The notes: a model not told the origin generated them from the letters alone. 64,000 nucleotides of DNA from Anagrus nilaparvatae (GCA_022575985.1 JAKSXM010000266.1:1860001-1924000), one strand, 5' to 3'; positions 11,246 to 23,318 are shown, counted from the stretch's first letter. Numbers and translations: made by a program.

Positions 11246-13117
11246 CAGGGTTACGAAAAATTTCCCAAAAACAGGAAGCAAAAAAGAAAAAATTTTTTTT
11301 TTAAGGTACGCTCGTTTTTGAGGTGTCATTTTGTAGCTAAGACCATGCAGATTTCAAATAGTTGAGTGATCCAAAAAAAATGGCTCGGCACATGCCCAAA
11401 TTTGCAAAAAACTGCCTGAAAATGTTGTATTAAAGATTAATTTTTTTATGCTTTTTTCCTTATGCTATTATTAATTTTTTAAGGAATTAGGTAATACAAG
11501 CATGTGCAATATAAATTAAAGGATCCTCTAAAAATATTTTTTATTTGTATTTTGGCATTCTGGTTGCCAATTATTTGTTATAAACAAATTAGTGCAAAAT
11601 TAATGAGATATGCTAAACTTTTTTATAATATGAGAAAGAATCGCAAAGATTCGTAAAATATGTCACCAGGAAGCTGTCAAGGGAAATTCTTAATGGAAAA
11701 ATTACATATAAATAGTTTAAACAATACTTAATTATTTAAACAAATTGTTTATAATTTGTTTAAACAAAAAATTTTCGAAATGTAAGAGTGACAGCATTAT
11801 TTATGTATTTTTTAACATCGCGATTATTATTTTAATGCAAATTTTTCTAAAAAATAACAAATAAATAGTTTAAACAATTTCTAATTGTTTATAATTTGTT
11901 TAAACAAAAAGTTTTTGAAAAGTAAGTGTGACAGCATTATTTATATATTTTTTAACATCGCGATTATTATTTTAAGGCACATTTTTCCAAAAAATTAACA
12001 ATTAAATAGTTTAAACAATTTTAATTGTTTATAATTTATTTAAACAAATATTTTGAAAAATAAGTATGACAGCAGTAAACACACATTTTTTAGCATCGCG
12101 ATTATTATTTTAAGGCAAATTTTCCTAAATAATTAACAATTAAATAGTTTAAACAATTTTTAATTGTTTATAATTTGTTTAAACAAAGAGTTTTCGAAAA
12201 GTAAGTGTGACGGCATTATTCATACATTTTTTTACGAGTTGATTTTAAATTTTAAGCTATTACTTTAAAAAAAATACTCTATTAACATTTAAATTCTATT
12301 TAATTGATGCGACTTAGATGAATTTTTTTTTTTTAATTGTTGATATTAAAAAATGTTAATACAGTAATTTTATTAAAATAATAGCTTAAAATTTAAAATC
12401 AACTCGTAAAAAAACGTATGAATAGTGCCGTCACACTTACTTTTCAAAAACTCTTTGTTTAAACAAATTATAAACAATTAAAAATTGTTTAAACTATTTA
12501 ATTGTTAATTATTTAGGAAAATTTGCATTAAAATAATTATCGCGATGTTAAAAAATTTATAAATAATGTTGTCACACTTACTTTTCGAAAACTTTTTGTT
12601 TAAACAAATTATAAACAATTTGTTTAAATAATTAAGTATTGTTTAAACTATTTATATGTAATTTTTCCATTAAGAATTTCCCTTGACAGCTTCCTGGTCA
12701 CTTATTTTACGAATCTTTGCGGTTCTTTCTCATATTATAAAAAAGTTTAGCATATCTCATTAATTTTGCACTAATTTGTTTATAACAAATAATTGGCAAC
12801 CAGAATGCCAAAATACAAATAAAAAATATTTTTAGAGGATCCTTTAATTTATATTGCACATGCTTGTATTACCTAATTCCTTAAAAAATTAATAATAGCA
12901 TAAGGAAAAAAGAATAAAAAAATAATTCTTTAATACAACATTTTCAGGCAGTTTTTTGCAAATTTGGGCATGTGCAGAGCCAGTTTTTTTGGATCACTCA
13001 ACTATTTGAAATCTGCATGGTCTTAGCTACAAAATGACACTTCAAAAACGAGCGTACCTTAAAAAAAAAATTTTTTCATTTTTGCTTCCTGTTTTTGGGA
13101 AATTTTTTGTAACCCTG
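11246..13117. mobile_element. Foldback (long inverted repeat) transposon, non-autonomous
   Basis: The left end CAGGGTTACGAAAAATTTCCC is mirrored by GGGAAATTTTTTGTAACCCTG at the right end. Homology continues inward on both arms, for example GGTACGCTCG, CATGCAGATTTC and GGATCCT. The mirror reaches the loop at about 12290-12350. The left arm has four tandem copies of a TTTAAACAATT-containing unit (about 11700-12235), while the right arm has only about two, so the arms differ by roughly 280 bp. No transposase is encoded. The terminus resembles hAT-type CAGGG ends, but no direct target duplication is clear because AT-rich flanks extend the palindrome. Confidence 0.85.
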
Positions 13118-14051
13118 CTCATATATATATATATTTATATATATTTATATGATTAGGGATACAATTTATGAAATCTATAAAGAAATGGATCCAGGATTAA
13201 CGTTCAAATAATCCAAAGTAGTAAAAACTCTATTGATTAAAAAATCTTTATTTTTTAGAAAAAGACAACACAAACAAAAAAACAATTCTATTGAATTTAG
13301 TGATGTCTAATTTTAGTGATGTGTAGTTTAAAAAAAATTAATGTGGTGATTAAAATAAAATAATTTTATTGGATATATAGTTAAGTAATTTTTTGATTAG
13401 TGTAAATTGTATTAGATATGTTGTATAAAATTATCTCTATTATATTTATTAAAATAAATAAGTAGGATGTTAAATATATATATATTTAAGTATATGGCAA
13501 TGTGTATAAACTGTCTATTAATTTAACGGAAAGGGTGCAATATTTACAAAATTATCAAATGACTTAGTGAAACTCAAAAAAAAATGTATGTGTATTTTAA
13601 ATAAGTTTATTCTTGGTATGAAATAAGTTTGAAGCAAAATTTATCATAAATTTCAGTTAAGTTAGTGAGAATAACTTGTTCTATCGTATAATTTTTAATG
13701 TTTTTGGATGTTATTAATCCGGTTGTCTCAAAAATTAGCGGAGAGTTAAAAGATAAATTCTGTATGTAAAATGTAATTATTATGTGTTTCACCAATAGAA
13801 TACCAGTTTATAATCTTATAAGCTTTATAATTATTTTAAATTATTATTTATTGTATTTAAAAAAAAATTCTCATTTTAAATTCATAAAATATATTAAAAA
13901 GATCAAAATTAAAAAAAAATTAATTTATTTAAACCTGAATATCTTGTAAACATTAATAAATATATATTTGGGGAAGGAAAACAAATATTAAGGGTAAAAT
14001 GAAAAAAAATTACATATTGTCTTAAACAAACATTTTTTGTTGATAAATAAA
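13118..14051. other. AT-rich intergenic DNA
   Basis: TA microsatellites flank the foldback element. A 62-codon minus frame at 13607-13795 has no recognisable domain or start context, and I do not call it a gene. Confidence 0.45.
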
Positions 14052-14624
14052 TTAATTACAAGAAACAATTTCATTATAATACATGAAAAATTGAACTGTA
14101 AATTTAAACCTTATAGATGATACTGCATGGGGTTGAGGTTGAATAGTAGTTGTACTTTCAGTTAGGGAATCGAAAAGATAGTTAGTATCCACTCTCACGG
14201 TTCTTTTTCTATAACATTTATAGGAGACCACATCGAAGACACTAATACCTCCAAACGTAAAAACAGCCAAGAACCAATAAATTCATACAGGAAAATTTTT
14301 TATATCAACTTCATCAGTATGGATACACCTGTAATCCATCTTGAAGTACTGTTCCTTGCATTGCATATTTCATTGCAAATAGCATGCTTAGAAAAACAAA
14401 AGCTTAGTGGGATTGTACAGTCCTCACCTAGGCTAAACGCTTTTACACATTCCCTGTTCTTAACAAGTTCTCCTTCCTTGCAGCCGTTGATTCCTGTAAT
14501 AACAAATAAATTAATATTAAAAGTAAATAAAATATATAAATATTTAAAAAAAAAAACTTTACTTACCAAATATACCAATTAACCACCATAAAATCAATAA
14601 AACATTCAATTTTCCTAAGGCCAT
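14052..14624 (-). pseudogene. EB-module-like secreted or type I membrane protein gene, decayed
   Basis: Exon 1 (14624-14567) encodes a clear signal peptide (MALGKLNVLLILWWLIGIFG) and ends at a GTAAGT donor. The intron runs to a TTATTACAG acceptor at 14495/14494. Exon 2 starts with Gly-Ile-Asn-Gly-Cys and has regularly spaced Cys (CKEG, ECVKAF, DCTIP, SFCF, AICNEIC), as in EB modules. About 14375 the Cys pattern shifts to a neighbouring frame (CKEQYFKMDYRC), which a single lost base explains. Further on there is a stop, and then a frame with a hydrophobic segment and basic tail (FTFGGISVFDVV, YKCYRKRT) that looks like a membrane anchor. Intact family members are secreted or membrane proteins; this copy looks broken. 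The EB assignment rests on spacing only. Confidence 0.5.
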
Positions 14625-15380
14625 GTTTCTTGCATGTATATAAACAATAGAATGTGTACCAAATAAGGGGAGATTAAAATATATATATCAATACTGCTGT
14701 CAAATATATGTATCAAAATTCATGATCATTAGGGTGCTATCATACTTTATTGTTAATAAAATTAATTATAAGTGTCATATTAGTAGAAAATAGATAAACT
14801 CTTAGAACTCAAACCTGTTTTAGTGAGTTGGATTAGAAAAAAATCAAAATTTAACGCAATTTCCTCAAAATTATAACTTAAACTTTTGTTAGTAATAATG
14901 TTTTTTCACTTTTAAATTTACATGTATATATTCCCCTATAAAAAAATGTTAATCTCTCATAAACAAAATTTAATACTTTATACTAAAGTATAATATCGTA
15001 AAATTTAACTATATTTCAAAAACTACTCTCTATATGTCAATTCTCAAACTACTTGAAGTAAAAAAAAAAAAAAAAATTTTCCTTATGTTAACTAAGGATT
15101 ATATATAATATTATGCTTTTATTTTTAATAAGAAAAATTAAAATTCGTTTATCCAAACTTAGTCTTATTTATTTTTAACACACGTAACTTAAAATAATTT
15201 TTATTTTATCACTAAATTATACATGGTTATTTAAAAGTTAAATAGGCTTATATATAAAAAAAAAATATATATATAATATAACTTATATAAAAATTCTTAA
15301 AAGGGCTAAAGCTTTATTTTATCAATAATTAAAGTTCTTGAAGTATAATTTTATTATAAAATGCGCCTTCAATATCAATA
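14625..15380. other. AT-rich intergenic DNA
   Basis: Contains poly(A) and TA microsatellite stretches. No gene is seen. Confidence 0.5.
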
Positions 15381-16630
15381 GTGACCATATACCATGAAAT
15401 AACAAATCCACGAGACATCGTTTTAAAAAAAAGAAATAATACATTATTCAGAATATCTGAGCTGAACAGATTTTACGATGCGTTACAGTATCCTTTGATA
15501 TTTTGGAGAGGAAACGATACATATAGATTTGACATACCTCAAATTAATCCAGCTTATAATACGGAAACCAATATAAAAGTATCGGCAAAAAGTATCAGAA
15601 ACCAGAAACTTAGGATATATAGCATTAGCAATGGCATCATCGGGGATTGCAGCCACACTGCTGGAAGGTGGAAAAACTGCTCATTATCTATTAAAGTTAG
15701 CCTTAAATATTGCAGAGCAGGAATCGCCAACATGTAACATAAGCAAAAATAGTAATAGAGAATAGCTATTACAAAGGAGTAAGTTAATAGTGTGGGGCTA
15801 GGTCACAATGTCACATAAAAAAACAATCGAGGCATTAAACCTCTCCTTGCAGGACTTAAAGAGTAATCAGAATTTAATAAGAGGAAAAATTGTGATTCTG
15901 TCAGGCGATTTTAGGAAAACTTTGCCTATAGTACCACGTGGGACACCGGCAGATGAATTCTCAGCATGTTTTAAATCTTCTAATAATTCAGATTGACTAT
16001 AAACTTATACGAAATCTAAGAGGACGCCCATCAACTTTTCCGAATGAACATATTAAGGTGAGAGAAGATTTATTAGAAATACATGACATTTATTCAGATA
16101 AATTTGCATAAAAAATGGACGCTTCTGTAAAAATGTGTAAAATTTTTTTGATTTTCAAAAAAAATTTTCGATAATTAGGAGTAAATTAAAAAAAATAGAG
16201 AAAAATTCAAAAATTTTATAGATTCTTTACTATTTAGAAAACAAAAACATTAACGTTGTATCATAAATTAATTCTTTTTACAAATTAGTTAATCGAGATT
16301 ATCATTAACGAAAAATTAGGGCCCTCTGAAAAACTAGATTTTGCATATCCAGAAGTCAAATGTACGATTTTTTATTTAAAAATGACTGTATTATTTTCAA
16401 TTTATATTGTTTACGCTACAAACTATTAGGACTATAAAGACGCCCCTCTGAAAATTATTTGATAAATTTTTATTATGAGGCCTTAATTTCTCTAGATTAA
16501 AAAATACCGAAAAAATTACATAGCCAGTTAATAACATGAAGTTTAAATGTGAAACATGATTTTCTTAAGCAACAGAAACAGAAGTAAATGCAATACAGGG
16601 GGGCGGAGCCCCCCCTCCAACTTTTGCTAG
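15381..16630 (+). mobile_element. Relic of an autonomous Helitron (Rep/Pif1 helicase fragments plus 3' terminus)
   Basis: 15381-15600 encodes part of the Helitron N-terminal domain (RDIVLKKRNN, DALQYPLIFWRG). 15603-15750 in another frame and 15808-15996 encode Pif1-type helicase pieces (GIAATLLEGGKTAH, TMSHKKTIEALN, ILSGDFRKTLPIVPRGTPADE). Internal deletions and frameshifts have joined non-adjacent parts. The element ends with a textbook Helitron 3' end: a GGGGGGC/GCCCCCC hairpin at 16598-16614, 12 nt, then CTAG at 16627-16630 followed by T. The same tail (AACAGAAACAGAAGTAAATG plus hairpin) occurs on non-autonomous copies in the window, so this relic belongs to the family that could have mobilised them. 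Confidence 0.8.
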
Positions 16631-18223
16631 TACTATATATAAGAACCGCCGAACCAATTCGCATGAAACTGGTGTCAAAATAAGAATAAAAAATCTGCGG
16701 GTGACATAAGCCAAAAATTTTCTGTTCAGCTATCGTAGTTTTAGAGATATCTAATTTTTAGTGGTTTTAAACTTCATAAAATTTTTAAAAATTAAAAAAA
16801 AATTGAAATATCTCGAGACTATTGACAAATTTTATTGTCACAAGTTGGTAGTATTCGATTTGGCACACATTTATACGTATTCTCCTAAATTTTTATTCTA
16901 AACGGAGGTATCTTTAAAAATTTATAAAATATTTTTGAAGCTGGTAAAAAAAGTTTTTTTCATTTTCTTACATTTATTCTATTTTTAATAATTTATTTGT
17001 GTGTCTGTGTGTACTTTAAGGGTACTGTCTGCCATTTTTGAAATTGAAAATCATTTTTTTTTTTTAATTGATTTTTGTTCAAAAAGTATTCAAGAATATG
17101 GAAAAAAAATTGCAAATAAATCCCACAAATAATAAAGAAATGACAGCGCCTAAAAGTGAAATTATTACTATGCAAGAATACAAGATCCGAAACTTTAAAC
17201 GCGTTTTTCTCGAAACGAACTCTTTGAAAATTGCCCACACGATAAAAAAAAAACTATTGGTCCGATTTCAAATTTTTTTTTTTAATCGATTTGTTATGAA
17301 ACATTTACATCTACATTTTCTGATCTACAATCAACCTGATCGGTAAATTTTTTTGGTCTCTAGGCTCTGTTTTGTGGCTAAAAATATGGTCAAATTTTGA
17401 CTTTTTTCTAATTACCTTCATAACTTTTTTAATTTTTAATATTTTTTATTGATTGTAGATCACTAAAAGCAAAAACTCATGTACTTTATGGTATTTTTTT
17501 TTTTTATTTCAGATGATTTTAAACCGAGTTCTGATGTGGGCAAATTCGGAACTTTTTTTTTAGGCACCAACTTCAGCTTCATCTCATTTATGTAAAAAAT
17601 GAGATAATAAAAAAAAAAAATTTTTTTGTGTTCATTATGAGTGTATAAAATAGCTGTAAAAAAATTTTTTTATTATGCAATAAACTTTTTGAGAAAACTA
17701 CTCAGAAAAAAACCGTGATTTTTACTCAAAACTGGCAGACAGTACCCTTAACATGTGATAAATGTAATTGGTTTGGCACTTATTTATACGTAAAATAGTT
17801 AAATTTGATTAAAAAAGAAAATTTCTTCAAAATTTCTTCTAACATAGGCTATAGTTTTGTGACTCAGCTTTCTTACTTTTGGGGATATTCAATTTTTACT
17901 ATTTTTAGGATATATAAAATTTTTTGAAAATTTGCTGGAAAAGTTAAATACCTAAAAAATATGATTAAAATTTACTGTCACAATTGGTATAACTTGATTT
18001 CGCACCACTAATTTATACGTACTCAGTTAAATATTTTTATTTTCTCTATTATAACTAGAGAATCAATCAGAACCTATAAATTTTCATTAATGTTTCACCT
18101 ACGCTGCTCTGAATAGTTTAAATGTATTTGCATAATTATAAATTTGCAATGAAAAATGATTTTTTGAAACAACACAAACAGAAGTAAATGTGACACAAAT
18201 GTGACACCTTCCACTTTTGCTAG
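16631..18223 (+). mobile_element. Non-autonomous Helitron, interrupted by a MITE
   Basis: It starts directly after the previous Helitron end and carries AAGAACCGCCGAACCAATTCGCATG and TCTGCGGGTGACATA blocks shared with 45580-45660. The 3' end is a degenerate hairpin region followed by CTTTTGCTAG|T at 18220-18223. It has no coding capacity. The piggyBac-like MITE at 17020-17747 splits it. The 5' terminal part is shortened compared with the copy at 45.5 kb. Confidence 0.75.
17020..17747. mobile_element. piggyBac-like MITE with TTAA target duplication
   Basis: Perfect short terminal inverted repeats, GGGTACTGTCTGCCA and TGGCAGACAGTACCC, bound a 728-bp element. TTAA lies on both sides (17016-17019 and 17748-17751), which is the target rule of piggyBac transposases. 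The interior is AT-rich and encodes no transposase. Removing the element rejoins two halves of a Helitron. Confidence 0.85.
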
Positions 18224-18235
18224 TGTATATGTATA

Positions 18236-18921
18236 TATTATAAGTTTGTGTTCGCCAGTGGATGCTCCATTGATGTTAACTGATACTATGTATTCTGCGC
18301 TATTAAAATTACGAAATCACACCGCTCTGTGTCTTCCTTATTCAAATTTGCAGGATAGAGGCCTATCCACCATCGCCTATCCGCATATGCACCAATCTCA
18401 CCAGACTTCAAGAGCTATATATTAGCGGATGTGTATTGCTGACCCAAGCTGGATTAGAGAATTTGCGATTACTGAATCAACTGCTTAGTTTGTCAGTAGC
18501 TTATGTAAACATACGATGTGAACATTTACTACCTTTGGAAACTTTGACATATTTAGATGTTAGTTTCCTGGGTTTCCTGCAAATTGATCTGCTAGTTATA
18601 TTACGCACTTTACCTCGGTTACAAATCGTCAATACCATATGCTCTGAGCCTAGGGATATTGATCAACTTATGGAAGTTCTGGAAAATGGTAGGCTTCAAT
18701 TTTTAGATGATCATGAAAGAACAGTTCTAACAGTATATTGTAATCGCAGTATAATATTCCTATTTGATTTACAAGATTATGAAGCGGTTCGTATTCAAAC
18801 TAAGAATCCAATGAATCTTGATCCTTCAGAATTTATAAAGTGTCAAGTACTTAAACATGCCAAACGATTATCACTATTTCGCAGAGGAAACATGCTTTGG
18901 ACTCGAGATCCTCCGTATTAA
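18236..18921 (+). pseudogene. Leucine-rich-repeat protein gene, 5'-truncated and frameshifted
   Basis: The reading frame starts just after the Helitron end at 18223, so the 5' part is cut off. LRR-type text (TALCLPYSNLQDRGLSTIA) changes frame at about 18385 and continues as ICTNLTRLQELYISGC, LLTQAGLENLRLLNQL and LETLTYLDVSFLGFLQIDLL, to a stop at 18921. The spacing resembles the LRR domain of F-box/LRR proteins, though no F-box is seen. It is a paralog of the frame at 19366-20260 (LPYSN / IPYSN; YISGCVLL / DISGCLLL). Truncation and frameshift make it non-functional as it stands. Confidence 0.6.
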
Positions 18922-19365
18922 TTATGTAAAAGTAATATATGATAAAATTTTATAATTAATGGTGAGAGTCAAAGATTATGAAAATACTGTGAGGTTATCA
19001 ATCCTGCAGTTCTATATTTGTAAAAAAAAATAAAAGAAACTAAAATCCCCCTTTTTTATAATATATATCTGTAAATTTATTTATATAAAAAAAATTAAAT
19101 ACCACCCCTAAATAATAAAAAAAAAATCAAACCCAAACATATATACTATTTATTATGAAAATATCATCCGTCTTGAAACCTATACCTGCATCCTTAGTTT
19201 TAAATTGTAAATTTTTATTTGGGATTTATCTTAACTGCATGTATGCTTCATTGTGACATAGTTGTGCCGCTTAACAATATACATCTAAAATTCCAGGTTG
19301 GAAGTTATTAGAATCGAAATATAAATATTGAATAAAAAAAAATAAACATCAGGAAAAAAAGTAAG
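18922..19365. other. Intergenic AT-rich DNA between the LRR paralogs
   Basis: A 3' flank with poly(A)-rich tracts (AATAAAAG near 19029). Nothing coding is seen. Confidence 0.5.
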
Positions 19366-20260
19366 ATGGACAATAACGCACTTGTTGAATTCCGAGTTAC
19401 TGAAGAAAATGCAATCCACAATGAGTGTATAAGGGATATAGCGGAGCAATATGGGCATCGAATAACTACCCTACGTTTTACCGAGGCCAGGGATAATCAT
19501 ATCAACCTAGAAAAGAAAGAAATTATCCTGTCTAGTAGAGTTTTAGGTTTTTGTTTATTGGTTAAATTGATGTTATTATTAACATGTGTAAAACATATTC
19601 AATTTGATATTAATTATGATAGCGACAATTGGTATCACGTATGTTATTGCTGTTTCATGCGACATAAACAATATATAGCCGTTGATTTTGGGCGACTCAT
19701 GTTCCGTTCTCAATACGTAGCCCCAATGAAATATAGTAGGGATCATTTGAGGGCCATAAAATTTCACTACGTGGAACCTGATTATCTGACCTGTGTGCCC
19801 GAATTTCTTGAATATATGCAAATATTGACCATTGAAGTAGACTCATTTACATTATCCACCGCTTCCGGGCCTAAAGAATATGAATTTTACCTCCCTGAAT
19901 ATTAATTTACTAGTATTTGTATGTGAGGTCACATTTCCTATGACCTAATCAATAATTTACCCCCAAATCTACAAATTTTAAGATTCTACACCTCGATATA
20001 TCAACTCCTATTATTCAACAACTCAACAAATCCCACAATTTACAATCTGCAGTCTTTAACTGTGTTGAGTATACCCTATAGTAACATAGGAGATACTGAA
20101 CTCTCCATAATTTGCAGTAGACTTACCCTTTTAGATGAGGTAGACATAAGTGGGTGTTTATTATTAAGTTCTTACAGGTTAATGAGTTTATGTTCTCTTT
20201 CTCGTTTAGAGTGTTTATCCGTCACTTTTATTGATGTTAATTATAGTAATTTAAAATTAC
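19366..20260 (+). pseudogene. Leucine-rich-repeat protein gene, second paralog, interrupted
   Basis: It opens with ATGGACAATAACGCAC preceded by an A-rich leader. The N-terminal 179 codons are open. The same frame then meets TAA at 19903-19905 and TGA at about 19930. It then continues in register as LRR text (NNLPPNLQILRFY, LTVLSIPYSNIGDTELSIIC, LDEVDISGCLLLSS) until about 20260, where it is cut by Asn-codon-rich sequence of another origin. It resembles the upstream copy, so the pair arose by tandem duplication. The two in-frame stops and lost 3' end indicate a pseudogene unless an unseen splice removes the stops. Confidence 0.6.
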
Positions 20261-20715
20261 GATTAACATTATCATTATTATAATTATCATATCTATTTCT
20301 ATTCTGGAAGTTACCATTATTGAAAAAATTATTCATTGATCTAAAAGTATTTTGGCGTGCAGTAAAATTCCTATTAGAGTTATTCCTATTAAAGTCATTA
20401 TATCGCAAACCGTTTTGATTGTATCTAGGTCCGAAATTTCTATTAAATCCACGAAAAAAATTTCTTTCAGGATTAAATCTTTCAAAATTATTAAATCCAT
20501 TATTGCCATTATTAAAGTTATTAAAATTATTATAATCTATCCTATTGTTATTAGGATTTTCTCTATTATAAAAATTTCTATTAAAATTATTACTATTTGC
20601 ATTGTAATTCGGATTAAATGTTGCAATTTGATTATTATTATTAGGTATCATATAATTGTTATTAGCATTAATAGTATTAATGTTATTATTTCCGTTGTTG
20701 TTATTAATATTTAGA
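20261..20715 (-). pseudogene. Asn/Arg/Phe-rich low-complexity ORF, gag nucleocapsid-like
   Basis: About 150 codons on the minus strand are dominated by Asn with Arg, Phe and Tyr (NNFNRNFYNRENPNNNRID). The start is hidden because the frame runs back into unrelated sequence at 20715. The composition resembles basic Asn-rich tails of some retrotransposon Gag proteins or an RNA-binding low-complexity protein. No zinc knuckle is present. Both edges abut other elements, so it is a fragment. Confidence 0.35.
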
Positions 20716-21985
20716 GATATGCAAAGCTGCCAAAATGAAGGGAAAAGCGACCACAAAATGATCAAGGTAGTCGAAGGAAACATGCATAGAAGCTGGATCG
20801 CAAACCAGCTTTTGTACCAAATTCAGAGGGAGATCAAGGCTGACCTGGGGATCATCAGCGAGCAGTACCCAGCAGCTAATCGAAACCCAACCACCTGGTT
20901 TGGGGATGAACTTGGAACAGCAGCTATTTGGGTCGCGAATCCTGGAAATGTTCCGTTGAAGCATCAGGAAGGGGCAGGGGCTTTGCGTGGATCAGAAGCA
21001 AAGCCATAACGTACGTGAATTGTTACCTAACCCCAACAGGACCTATACAGAACTATTATACGAAGTTGGCAGACATAGAGGACTTCGCGAGAGAAGCGGG
21101 CAGCAATTTAATTGTTGCAGGTGACTTTAACGCCAAAGCTGTTGACTGGGGTATGCCTTATACTGACTCAAAGGGAGCAGCGACACTAGAAATGGTATCA
21201 AGGTTGGGCTTCGCTATTCTAAACGTGGGTAACACTACAACCTTCAGAAGGCCCAACTACGTTAAAACAATAATAGACACGTCCTTCGAATCTGAAGGGC
21301 TGAGTACGAGGGTCAATAATTGGCACGTTATGAAAGTTTTTACTGCGAGCGACCACAATTACATTTCGTTCGAAATTCAGCATGAGAGACGGGCTGTCTC
21401 AGGGGGCTCCTGTAGAGGCATATAGGCCAAAAGCAAGAGGCTGGAACCTTAATAAGCTGAACAAAGAACGACTTATAAGAGTTTTAATGACGGGACAAAG
21501 GACAATCCTAATGAAACCCCGCAGAGTAGGAAGTAAGGAAGACGCGGAGAAAGTAGTATCCGAAGTAATGACGCTGCTTAAAAAAGCATGTGACGCTTCC
21601 ATGCCTCGAAAAAGGTTTAATGGAAGGAACCCACCTGTGTACTGGTGGAACACAGAAATCGCAGAGCTACGCAGACAAAGCCACATAACGCGAAGAAGAG
21701 CAACTAGAGCCAAGTCTCGCGAAGAAGCAAGGGAACTGATGATAGTTCATAAGGGAGTGAAGCGATCTTTGAGGCGGGCGATCAATGCCAGTAAGATCCG
21801 CTATGAAAGGAACCTATGTCTCGAAGTGGACAACGATTCCTGGGGATTGGGCTTCAAGATAGTCACGAAGAAGCTAAGGGGCTTCGCGGCTAGCTCACTA
21901 ATGGACGAAGAAAAAGCAAGGACAACTAATGTTTGTACGGGCAATTCGCATCACAACGGAGCATATCCCGGAACTAGATCCTAAG
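20716..21985 (+). pseudogene. Non-LTR retrotransposon fragment: AP-like endonuclease and pre-RT region (R1-like)
   Basis: An EEP-type endonuclease is visible in pieces: ADLGIISEQYPAA, then after a frameshift near 20990 GRGFAWIRSKAITYVNCYLT, LIVAGDFNAKAVDWGM (with GDFNAK), and ASDHNYISFEI carrying the catalytic SDH. After another frameshift near 21400 comes the region typical between endonuclease and RT (PVYWWNTEIAELRRQ, DNDSWGLGFKIV). It stops before the RT fingers. Codons are GC-richer than the neighbours. R1-clade membership is inferred from motif wording. It is dead. Confidence 0.75.
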
Positions 21986-23318
21986 ACCTAGAACCAACAG
22001 AGCCCAAACTCTGCTACCTCGCTAGACCTCTCCTCTGCAACCAAGCCGGGAAAAACCGTTCTGTCGCTGGCGTTCCCTATTATCGTTAGCCCTCTCGTAA
22101 CTTATCCTTCCGTAACAAGAGAAGAACCGATAAATCGGTTTTCGCGACAAGGCTTCACTTTAGCTAGACCTGTTTCCAAATCTACCCGCGGGGAACCACG
22201 CGGAGGCGTGAGCCTACCAGACCCGCCCGATCTGGCTTTTGAACTAAAAGGCCAAAAATGAGCCGAAGCTCACTCTTGGTAGCGCAGTCGAGCTTCGGTG
22301 ACCGAGATCACCCACTCAAGACCCCCATTGGGAGGTCCTCATTTTGCCGGCGCACCGGACTCCCTGATCAAGCGGGTATAGCCCCCTCGTTGGTGTACCG
22401 AGAGCACTATACCAGGCGGGTCCGAATCGCCCTGCTTGACCTTATTAGCTACGAGACTGAACAGCCAACAGCACTCGATTGGTAAAAATCCTTGAAGAAA
22501 TAGGAGCTCATCACACGAGCACCCGAAAGTCTGGGAGTTCTCGTGATCTGCTCACCAACCGCCCCAGTTGGCCGTGTTCCGTCTGCGTCAGTATCGTGAC
22601 GTCAAGTCAGAATCCACAGAGCAGTAGCGCGATGACTACCTGATGAGGGATCTCTGCCCCTCACCCGCGGAACTATAGATTCTATAGGAAGAAGCCTGTC
22701 TATAGTTCAATTAGTAAAAGTCACCCAAAGTGAACCGGAGCTCACTTTGGGTAACTCTTCGAACTTGGTTAACCAAGCTCAGGACCGGAGCCCTCGTTTG
22801 AGCACGGGGTGAAGAAATGAATCAACTCCCAAGCCCAGGCCTAGAAGGCCCAGAAGGCTTGGTAGGTCATTTCTGCAGACATAGTGGGTCTTCGATCACC
22901 CTCTTTTCTGTTTTGTCAAAGTTATTTCAAGGCAACCTACTAAGCCTCCGCTAGACCTACCCTGGCAAGGGTCTGCGTAGTTGCCAAAGCTACGAGCATA
23001 GGATACCGGACCACGCTATGGATCCTGGACGGCCTAGCTTCCACCTCCAAGGACTATTCTTTTATCCCTGGTGGCTACTAACTACCCGGGAGGACATATG
23101 GACCGACCCGACCGCCGAAGCAGCTTTTTGGACCAGACCACGAAGTTGCCATCCTATGTCCCCTGCAGGCCTACTCCTCCTCCTTCTCTATTCATTGTAG
23201 AATAGAGCCCCGGGCTTGGAACCGGCATAGCGGAGTTAGGAAGCAAGGACAGTAGTTGATGCTCTGTTTCCGATGCACCCGACGAGAATAGACCAAGAAA
23301 CGAAAAGGTTCTTCAAAT
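21986..23318. other. GC-rich block without recognisable genes
   Basis: Base composition jumps to near 50% GC and drops again exactly at the Gypsy LTR. Several short inverted motifs occur (CACCCAAAGTGAACCGGAGCTCACTTTGGGT at about 22722-22751; GAACTATAGATTCTATAG near 22670). Short frames here have no domain. It may be the untranslated part of the non-LTR element or of another retroelement. Confidence 0.4.

Noticed and set aside
13607..13795. 62-codon minus-strand frame
   Set aside because: No domain, no splice or start context, and AT-biased composition like the surrounding intergenic DNA.
17068..17346. 92-codon plus frame and overlapping minus frame
   Set aside because: Both are inside the piggyBac-like MITE and match no transposase.
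20352..20714. Ile-rich plus-strand frame
   Set aside because: It is the antisense shadow of the Asn-rich minus-strand frame.
22258..23200. Short frames in the GC-rich block
   Set aside because: GC-rich DNA has fewer chance stops, and no domain or codon signal is seen.
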